Shown: in pieces, positions 56,148 to 64,000 of the stretch
Layout of the letters: each line of letters begins with the position of its first letter
Position numbering within the stretch: position 1 is the stretch's first letter
DNA from: Anaeramoeba flamelloides
Lineage: Eukaryota; Metamonada; Anaeramoebidae
NCBI GenBank assembly: GCA_027625915.1
Contig: JANTQA010000047.1
Coordinates: 7,378,001-7,442,000, forward strand
DNA: 64,000 nucleotides
Reading direction: 5' to 3'
Notes under the pieces: generated by a model
Told to the model about the DNA's origin: nothing
Seen by the model: only the letters and a program-made list of their open reading frames with translations
The model's database searches: none
Made by a program: the position numbers and the translations under genes

Positions 56148-56564
56148 CTATAATTCGTCATAGGTTGGAATTTGATTAAAATAGGAAGATTCACCAAGCA
56201 CTGCCCGATATAACAAACGTAAATTATACCAGCCAGAAAAGCCCAAAAGTCCCGAAAGCATAAAACCTAAAAAGCTTGCAAACGCTTTTGAATTTGAAAG
56301 AAACCAAAAGGCAGAAATCAATAAAACGATCGAGCACAATAAAAGAGACAGAATTGCTCCAAACGTTTTTTTTCTTTTTCTGAGCTCTCGGCTTGTTAAA
56401 AAAGTCCAAATCCCTTGCCCAGTGGTTTGTCGATGAATCGATCTTCGTGACATCGAAGATAAAATAAATGGTTCCTCCGTACCAATGCTGCTATTAAACT
56501 CACCAAATATGTCCTCATTTACAATTGACTCATCAAAGTATTGATCAAAATCAGAGTTTGCCAT
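56148..56564 (-). CDS. TMEM230/TMEM134-family membrane protein
   Basis: A single-exon gene of 138 residues. The ATG at 56564 is chosen because the open frame upstream has no ATG. An acidic N-terminal half carries FDQYFDESI and is followed by basic residues (RELRKRKK) before two hydrophobic segments at about 67-90 and 95-115. The C-terminus GWYNLRLLYRAVLGESSYF with a final IPTYDEL matches the family signature GxYHLRxAYYAxxGxxGY...IPxFDD of TMEM230. TMEM230 proteins are in endosomal and secretory vesicles and affect vesicle movement. The assignment rests on the C-terminal motif and topology. Confidence 0.8.
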   Translation of the reverse strand: MANSDFDQYFDESIVNEDIFGEFNSSIGTEEPFILSSMSRRSIHRQTTGQGIWTFLTSRELRKRKKTFGAILSLLLCSIVLLISAFWFLSNSKAFASFLGFMLSGLLGFSGWYNLRLLYRAVLGESSYFNQIPTYDEL

Positions 56565-57220
56565 TTGATGAAACAACAAACAGGTAGAAAAAAAGAAAAA
56601 TGAAAAATATTGTTTTATTCCAAGGAAAAATGAAAAATTTTCTTACAGGTATCCAAACATTTTGTGGATTTGTTGTTGAAAATATAACAAAAAAGTTGAC
56701 AAAACCAATTTGAAGTGGTATTTCTGAGTAATTAATTAAACTTTTTATTTTACTTTGAGACTTAAATTTAATTCGAGTAATTGGATTTTAAGAGAAACAC
56801 TTAAAATTTTTCTTTTTAAGGAAGTGAGTCCATTTTTCATTTTTTGAATGTCATCATTTATGTGAAACTAAGTTCTTCAACTGATTTCTTGAACCTTATA
56901 TATTAATATTTTAATAAATATGAGAGAGTGGAATATATCCTCTTATAATATATTTTCATACCAACTAAAAAATTTGAAATCAAAAAAATGAAAAGATTGA
57001 GCATGATCAAATAAATAAAAATCATTTATTTCTTGATCTGATCTCTAAAATTTGAATCATTTAATTATTCTTAATTTAGTTTTATATTTAATTCTTCAAT
57101 GGAAAAACTTTTGTTTGAAAAATTTTTGAGAATCAAATTACTTTTTATTTCTAAAGAATTTTCAAAATAGATATAAAAATCCTATTTTCATTTAAAACAT
57201 CAAATTCTAGTTTTGGTTAA
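56565..57220. other. AT-rich intergenic interval
   Basis: Upstream flank of the TMEM230-like gene. No feature was recognised beyond A/T-rich sequence. Confidence 0.4.
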
Positions 57221-57238
57221 GAATATAGGAAATTTTTT

Positions 57239-57445
57239 ATGGGTATATCCTTCCTATGAAAAAGATAGATTAATATTTCAAAACAAATTAAAAAAAAAAA
57301 AAATCTTAATGAATTAATTTAAAACAAACAGTTTGAAACTATTTTCATTAAATAATAATCGTGAAATCTATGATTTTACGCTTAAATTTCTTTTGGGAAT
57401 TTAAGTAAAAAGGGTATCCAGAGTGTAATTTACACTTCTTCAACA

Positions 57446-57478
<33 letters not shown>
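57239..57478 (+). mobile_element. SINE-like retroposed element with poly-A tail and 18-bp target duplication
   Basis: The 240-bp insertion is flanked by GAATATAGGAAATTTTTT at 57221-57238 and 57479-57496 and ends in a run of about 31 A residues (57448-57478). The 3' half (57360 onward) matches the end of dispersed repeat family A. Exact long target duplications and a pure A tail suggest this is the youngest retroposition in the window. It lacks coding capacity, so it depends on enzymes supplied by another element, plausibly the LINE family seen here. No tRNA- or 5S-like promoter boxes were recognised. Confidence 0.88.
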
Positions 57479-57480
<2 letters not shown>

Positions 57481-57496
57481 ATATAGGAAATTTTTT

Positions 57497-60269
57497 GGAT
57501 TCCTCTTTAAAAATCAAGATTTATTGGACCTATTGGTTTGATTTAAATATTATTTATTTTATATTAAAATAAGGAAAAATAAAAATTCTGAATCTTTATT
57601 GAAATTTTTTCTTAATTTTTCAATTATTCTGGGTTGAATCTTTTGTAACTGTTTTTTTATTCCGAGAATTAAATCCCTTAATTTTAATTTTTGAAATGGT
57701 ATTTTTTATTTTTATTTTTTTTTTTTTGATGAAAATATTTGCAAATTGAATTACGAAAAACTTATTTGTAAAAAAAGTTTTTATAAATAATAACAAATAA
57801 TAATGAGGTGAGAAATTCAAGGTTATAAATTTTTTAGATTCATATGTCTTTCGCTACAATTTCGGTATTTTTTATTTTTTCTAATTTCCTGTAATTGACA
57901 CCAAAAATAATGTTCACTCTTATGTTACTATTAAAAATTGAATGGGAATTGTTGATCAATAAACTAATAAAGAAAAAAATTCACAAAGAGAAAAAACTGA
58001 AAGATTTTTTGATTATTTTGGAAACATAATTAAAAATCTATTAATTTGAAATTGAATGAAGAGTTATTTATTGAAATTTGAATTTAACATGGTTAAAAAT
58101 GTTTAGATACTCGGCTTGTTGATCATTAGAGATTGATAAAAAATAGATTTGTATGAAAAACTTAATGTCTTGAAATACTAGAATTGTTCGAAAAATTAGA
58201 AGGTATTTTATTTTTTTTTGGAATAATTTTTTTGGAAAACAATTATTTCAATTTCAAATTCTAAAAGGGATAAAAGGGAATTCAGGAAAGAGAATGACTA
58301 GAAAATGGTGTTTAATTGCAATTTTTGAATGAAATTTTTTATTCAAAAATTAAATCCATAATAGACATCGGGGATTTGGTACTCATTTTCATTCATGAGA
58401 TTTACTTTTTGAGATTATTTATTACAAAATGGATTTAAAAAAATACAAATAAACATCAGGAATAAAACTGTTTGTAGCTTGAGTGTTTGGTAGTAATTGT
58501 ATTTTATCTTTTTTTGGTTGAAGAAAAGAACAAAAAAGAGTAATTTATTTTCTCAACACATAGAAAGAATAGTTTAATTTCAATTTTGGTTTTAAAATTT
58601 TTTTGTTTGGGTGATGTGTGTTCGATTCGGTACAAAAAAAAACAGGAGTTGTATTTTTTCAAGAAAAAAATTTTAAATGAAATTCCAAATTCTTCAAAAA
58701 AAATAAAATTATTTTCGTTATTTATTCGAATTTTGGAAGAAAAATCAACAAAACCAATCCCCTATTAACAGATCTTGGAATGATTTTGATTTTAGTAACT
58801 ACAATATAAGAAAAAGTTGAAAATTTTTTTATTTTTATTTGATTTTAAGTAAAAGAGTATGGGGGTTTGTTGAACCGAAATAGTGAATTGGGGGTTGGTT
58901 TTAACAATATTCTAATCAAATTTAGCTTTCTATATTCATTATAACAAATTATTTAAAAAAAACATTGTCCCCGTATACTAAGACATATAAATTAATTCGA
59001 AAAAGAAAAAAAAAATCTTGGAAAATAAGTTTTGGTTGATTTTTTTTTTAACTTGATTTCAACAAATATATCTTGTAAAGGTGATATCACTTGTTTGTTC
59101 TTCTAAAAGAAAATATTTGTTTCGAAGATACACCTTTTCAGGTCGATTTTTTGGTTTAAACTATGATTAATTTCTAACCTCCATCGTTAAACATATTTCT
59201 AAATCCAAACCTAAATTTAATCAAAAGTTCAAAAAATTGATTCAAAAAAAATGTTCAAAAAATCAAAAAATGAAAGATTCAACTCTGAATTCCTTTGTTT
59301 TCACTTTCATTACACCAATAGATTAGTTAATGATCTTTCGGTTTCAAAGCTTCAATCTCGGATGGCATTCAAAAAATAATTTTCAGTAAGGCTTACACAA
59401 TTAAAATTTTTAAAAATCGAAAAATGTACTTACTTCCTTAAACATTTTGGTACAAATTTATTATTCATTAATACCAAATATTTAAGTGAAATAAACTGCA
59501 TGATTCTATCCCTTTTCAAACCCTCAGAAATTTTGTGTTTGTAAAATTATTTTAGTATGAGATAAATTTTTGATATTTCTTGTAAAGTGAAAATTTCAAT
59601 TTATAATTAATATTTGGTCTATTCCCAAATAAACTAAATTTTAATTTTTTTTAATACAGTTAAAACTGTTAAAATAATCACAATACTCCAATATTATCCA
59701 ATTTGGAAAATAAATTTGATTTTTCAAAAAAAATATAATTCATTATTTCATCTTTTAGTTTTATATTATCATTTTTTTTTTTTTTTATTTGAATTAAAGA
59801 ACCCTTTTCGTTCAGTCAATAATATTTTTGAATAGTTTCTATTTGGTTAAAGGTTACAGTAAAGTTTTTATTTAGAGAAAAATACAAAATAATTAGTTTA
59901 TACTGTTTCTGTTTTTTTGATTGATTGATATTTATTTATGATATTAATATAAATTCAATAATACTTTTTCACTTTTCTGCATTTACAATATTTTTATCCG
60001 AGCTTTTTTTTTTTTTTTTTTGATATTTTTTTATTTATTTTAATGTGTTTATTGGATCGATTATATATCCCCCATTTAAATAGGTAAATTATTATGAAAG
60101 TATAATATGTATTAATAATCTTTTACTAAAAATGGCCTATTGAAATTTTGAATATATGAAGTAACAATTTTTTCTAATTCTTTTTAATTTTAAAGATTAC
60201 TCAAAAATTATCACCATACAACTTTGTGGAATTGATTATTACATAACACTTTCTATGTTTTATTTCTTG
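57497..60269. other. Gene-poor AT-rich interval with small open frames
   Basis: Two plus-strand stretches look possibly coding. One is at about 58590-58767 (LGDVCSIRYKKKQELYFFKK). The other is an ATG frame at 59251-59379 (MFKKSKNERFNSEFLCFHFH, ending MAFKK and a stop, 42 residues). The second resembles the start of an N-terminal C2-type module but is too short to assign. A further short frame at 59080-59160 contains ENICFEDTPFQV. No gene model could be built. Confidence 0.35.
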
Positions 60270-61250
60270 ATATAAATCTAGTTCTATTTCCAATTTATTT
60301 ACACTTTATTTACAATATTTTAAAATAATAAAAGAATTATCTATTTACTATTGTGAAAAAAAATTGGTTCATATAATATTTATTTTCGTTTTTTAAATAG
60401 TAAATATTAGCAAAATGATTTTTTATCAAGACATCATTTTATTAACAAACCTTACATTCAAGAAAAACCAAAATCACTACCAATTATTATTTTCAGAAAG
60501 AATATTATTTTGTTGCATTTTTTAGACCACAGAATTACTATGGAACGCTAAAAGAACAATAATTTATTTTTAATTGTAAGCTTTACTAAAAATAAGAGAA
60601 CTATTTTATAGAGAAATATTCAAATCTATTATTTCAAAAAGAAATTTATCATTATTAGTTGATGTGGATTTACTAAGGTTAATTTTAAATATCCTTTTAA
60701 GCCAAATTTGACCCAATAATATTTCAAAAAAAATATATTTTTTCCATTAAGATTGATTTTACGCAAATGTGGTTTAATCAAAACTTCAAAATAAAGAAAT
60801 ATTAAGATTTTAGATACCTTTTAAATATGAAAAAATCCCTATAGAACAAACCTTAATTTAAAACAATTATAAAATTTTGATCTTACCAAACATTCACTCA
60901 CTTGATCTTGGAATGTAATCTAATAAAAAAAAATTTACATTTTTAGTAAATTTTGCAAGAAAAAATCAATTTTTGTTCTTTAGACCTCTCAAAGCAATTC
61001 CAAAGGATTAAAAAATGCAACAAAATAATATTCTTTCTGAAAATAATAATTGGTAGCGATTTTGGTTTTTCTTGAATATAAGATTTGTTCATAAAATGAT
61101 ACCTAGAACAAAAATCATTTTGCTAATATTTACTAATTAAAAAACTAAAATAAATTTGGACTCAACCTATTTTTTTTTAATGATAAAATTTTTATTCACA
61201 ATGGTTTAATGAATTTATATTTTTTTTAAAAAAAATTGAATTTTTCAGCT
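60270..61250. mobile_element. Large foldback structure, arms of about 330 bp
   Basis: The left half (60270 to about 60600) and right half (about 60930 to 61250) are imperfect reverse complements. Best-preserved blocks are AGTAAATATTAGCAAAATGA (60404) with its complement near 61125, and CAGAAAGAATATTATTTTGT (60494) with its complement near 61030. Identity falls toward the outer ends, so borders are approximate and target duplications could not be read. No coding sequence was found between the arms. Confidence 0.7.
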
Positions 61251-62087
61251 ACTAATCTATATTTTGAGGCAAAGTTAAAAAATATTTTTTGCAACTATGG
61301 AGTCTGAAAATTGATAATTCAACATTTAATTTTGTCTCCAAATGAAGATAATTATTTCAAAATATGAAATTTTTACTAATACAAGTATTATTTTTTAATT
61401 GATTCGATATAAAAATAGTACTACTTGACAAATTGAATTTTTTAAAGATCTTTGGAACCAAATCCAGCACTATTATGATTTACTTTCGAAACAATTAAAC
61501 TTTAATTTTAGAGTTTTTTATGGCCGAAACTACTATTTGTTCCAAGATAAATGAAACAAAATTTTCATTCAAGTATCCAAAAAAAGAGTTTTTAATAAAT
61601 CATACCATTTCAAATTTTTATTTCCTTAAAAATCGGCTTAAATTATTCATTTTCTCTTCTCGAATTGGGGGTTTGATGATTTGTTTTATTTTTTGAGTGT
61701 GAGTTTTTTTGGAAAACGACTGAAAATTTTGATATGATTATTTTACAATTAACAGTAATCTCTTAGATAAAGAAGATCTGTAATACGGTCTATTCCATTT
61801 ATTAATTTTTAAATCGTTAATTAGATAATTAGTTGAAATTTCTTGCAATAACAATAAGCATCTATTTTCGTATTAGATTTGGAATAAAATGTGATAATCA
61901 TCCTCATTTTTAAAAATTCTAATTTTTTTCTATTGTGAATAGGTTTAAACACAAAAAATTTATCTCAACAAATAGAAAATCATTAAAATTGAGAACCAAA
62001 ATATTTCCTTCCAATTTTGAGTTTGGAATAAGAAAAAAAAGAAAATAAAATTATTTTTATTTTTTCGTTTTTCTCTTTTTAGACCAA
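61251..62087. other. Intergenic interval upstream of the coiled-coil gene
   Basis: A stretch at about 61260-61325 resembles, in inverted orientation, 51485-51540, both around TTGCAAAAAATA, suggesting another degraded repeat. The remainder holds no recognised feature. A poly-pyrimidine tract and AG precede the coding start at 62088 (CTCTTTTTAGACCAAATG), so an upstream noncoding exon is possible. Confidence 0.35.
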
Positions 62088-63203
62088 ATGTCTTTTTATG
62101 AAAATACAAAAAAAAACAAAAAAAAAAAAAAGAAGCCAGATAAATCACAATTTAACAGAAACAAGAACAATTATGTAACCAATTTTTATCCAACTGAGCA
62201 AGAGACAACTCATGTTGATGGATTAAAAAAGATACGTGCATACGAAACTAGCCAATTTCCCAAACGAAACCAGGAATTGTATAAACCAGAAATTGGGACA
62301 AGTTCTAATGGTTCAAATTATTCTGAAGAAATATATGGGTACACAAATAATTTTGGACGAAGTCAACAAACAGAAAAAATTAATGGAAGAAAAGTGAAAA
62401 GTAAAAAAAACATCAGTTGCCAAAATAATACTGATCTTCAAGAACAAAACAATAAATACAACCAAAAACAACAAAACAAAGAAGTTAAAAAATCTTTTGA
62501 AATCTATCGTCACACAGGAATCCAAAAAACATCACTACAAATGCCAGAAAATGAAAGTCAAGAAATCCACGAAAGAGAAGAAAAGAAAGAAGATCTTGAT
62601 GATTTAGAACAAGATCAAAAGTTTGACACTAAAGAAATAAATGAGTTGAGAAAAAAAAATCCCAAAAAATTAGAGAAAGTAAAAAAGAAACTAAAGAAAG
62701 ATCTAAACAAAAAAGAAAAAGAGTGTATAATTTTAGAAGAACAATTAAAAGAAAAACAAGACATTTTTGAACAAAATTATAACGAGATTTCAAAAAATTA
62801 CCGCAAATCAAAGATATATTCCCAAATAATCACAGAACACCAAAGTGTCCAACAACAAGATTTGGATCAGAAGATTGTTTTAGGTGTAAAAGAAATTGAA
62901 AACAAAATGAAAAAAATTGATGAGCAACAGCAAGAAATAAATCAAAAAGCCACCAGCTTGAATTACCATTTTCAACAAATCGATAATTATTCCGAGACGG
63001 TCAAAAAATACCGAGAAAAAATCAATCAGAATAAAATTGAAATCTATAAACAATTTTATCTCATGACAGTTTATCAAAATTTGTTAGCTAACCCTCACCT
63101 AATAAATGAAGTTGTCAATAATAATGACAACACCATTCAAGAAGATGAACTTCAAAAAGAAATTTTAAATTTAGAAAAGAAAAAAAAACTGTTTGATAAA
63201 TAA
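62088..63203 (+). CDS. Lys/Gln/Asn-rich coiled-coil protein
   Basis: An uninterrupted frame of 371 residues from an ATG to TAA. The first 40 residues are basic (MSFYENTKKNKKKKKKPDK) and are followed by a disordered polar region to about 180, with repeated Q/N. From about 185 to 310 there is a strongly predicted coiled coil (LRKKNPKKLEKVKKKLKKDL, ECIILEEQLKEKQD and later KEIENKMKKIDEQQQEINQK). A more structured C-terminal part follows (QFYLMTVYQNLLANPHLINE). No catalytic motif was seen. A role as scaffold or cytoskeletal adaptor is only a guess. The upstream CTCTTTTTAG suggests the true first exon may lie further left. The low-complexity start makes the exact ATG uncertain. Confidence 0.75.
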   Translation: MSFYENTKKNKKKKKKPDKSQFNRNKNNYVTNFYPTEQETTHVDGLKKIRAYETSQFPKRNQELYKPEIGTSSNGSNYSEEIYGYTNNFGRSQQTEKINGRKVKSKKNISCQNNTDLQEQNNKYNQKQQNKEVKKSFEIYRHTGIQKTSLQMPENESQEIHEREEKKEDLDDLEQDQKFDTKEINELRKKNPKKLEKVKKKLKKDLNKKEKECIILEEQLKEKQDIFEQNYNEISKNYRKSKIYSQIITEHQSVQQQDLDQKIVLGVKEIENKMKKIDEQQQEINQKATSLNYHFQQIDNYSETVKKYREKINQNKIEIYKQFYLMTVYQNLLANPHLINEVVNNNDNTIQEDELQKEILNLEKKKKLFDK

Positions 63204-63842
63204 TTAACCTGAATTTTTGAAATAAAGTTAAAATTAAAAATTTTATTTAATTTTTTGTTTTTGCTATTTGATAAGGTTTACAATCCCTGGAATGGGGAAG
63301 GGAGTAAAATTTGATTTAATTGTTTCCTAATTGTTTGATCTGAAAATGATTATTTTTTTTTTGTTAGCAAATTATTGATCTATGATAAAGTGTCCAACTG
63401 AAAATCAGTATATTGTGTTTCGGTTCCTCTTTACTACTATATTTTTGATTGTTTAACATTTTATCAAAAAGTCACGAAGGTGTAATCATAAGCAATAATT
63501 AGACTTGAGCTTCATAGAACTACTAATTCTATGAAGAAATGGTTTTAATGATTATAAATCTGTTTTGCTCTTATAAAAACTAAACTTGAATAACAATCTG
63601 AACAAAATGTGTCTTGATTTATGGAGCTGATACAATTATTGAGAGAATTGTCCAGTTTTTATCCGTTTCATTGATACACCTAATTTAAATTAGTGATTTA
63701 GATAAGCGTCTTAACTATTAGTTCTCACTCTTTCATGAAAAAACAAAAAAATGAAATTATTAAATTTGACTTCAAAATAAAAAAATATCTACCATTTAAA
63801 TCGATATATATCTTTTATTTAATTTCAAATTTTGTCAATTGT

Positions 63843-63879
<37 letters not shown>

Positions 63880-64000
63880 TTGTCTTTTTTAAAAAATCAA
63901 TAAGAATACATTACATTTTTAAAAAATAGTTAATATATAAGCTATTTTCAAGAAAGTCGGGCTAATTTATTTTGGAATATATTTTTTAAACACAATCTTC
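63204..64000. other. 3' flank and AT-rich end of window
   Basis: AATAAAG near 63221 could be the polyadenylation signal of the coiled-coil gene. A stretch near 63525-63550 (ATTCTATGAAGAAATGGT) also occurs near 36980-36998, marking a further degraded repeat. A (TA)n microsatellite occupies about 63846-63878. Confidence 0.45.

Overview
This is a very AT-rich nuclear sequence from a protist. Genes carry spliceosomal GT-AG introns, the standard stop codons fit, and the proteins are eukaryotic: a secreted cathepsin B-like protease, an Arf GTPase, a DENN-PH protein, SKP1, a TMEM230-like protein, a gelsolin-like protein and a C2 protein. The K/N-rich low-complexity runs, polypurine arrays and sparse gene content suggest a free-living amoeboid or flagellate lineage such as Anaeramoeba or an amoebozoan. 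That placement is inference.

From left to right. A C2-domain gene runs off the left edge on the minus strand (381-3285). A cathepsin B-like protease (7814-8680) stands alone. An Arf gene (12932-19395) has a 5.7 kb second intron that holds a broken antisense LINE. A second LINE copy (22092-24223) has a 16-bp target duplication and an A-rich tail. A small signal-peptide/membrane protein lies at 26340-27107. A DENN-PH gene spans 31413-40941 on the minus strand and was rebuilt from three phase-0 exons separated by introns of 2.9 and 3.9 kb. It is divergent from a 958-residue RG-repeat, gelsolin-like, acidic-tail gene (41904-44926). SKP1 follows at 50179-51010. Two small membrane-protein genes lie on the minus strand at 55437-56564. 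A coiled-coil gene ends the window (62088-63203).

The rest is unusually rich in short non-autonomous DNA elements. At least four termini/target-site classes are visible: TA, TTAA, 3-bp TNA with CTG...CAG ends, and large foldbacks. Nested insertions and, in one case, an empty-site comparison define the target duplication. Between them are shards of coding-like sequence that could be decayed genes, transposon ORFs or unmodelled exons.

The genes do not form an operon-like or pathway cluster. Several act in membrane traffic or its regulation (Arf, DENN, TMEM230-like, possibly C2), which is probably coincidence given how widespread these families are. I saw no tRNA, rRNA or CRISPR array, and no convincing new multi-gene system. 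The most unusual items are the gelsolin/RG/acidic protein, the DENN gene with a possible alternative last exon, and the dense, datable layering of mobile elements.
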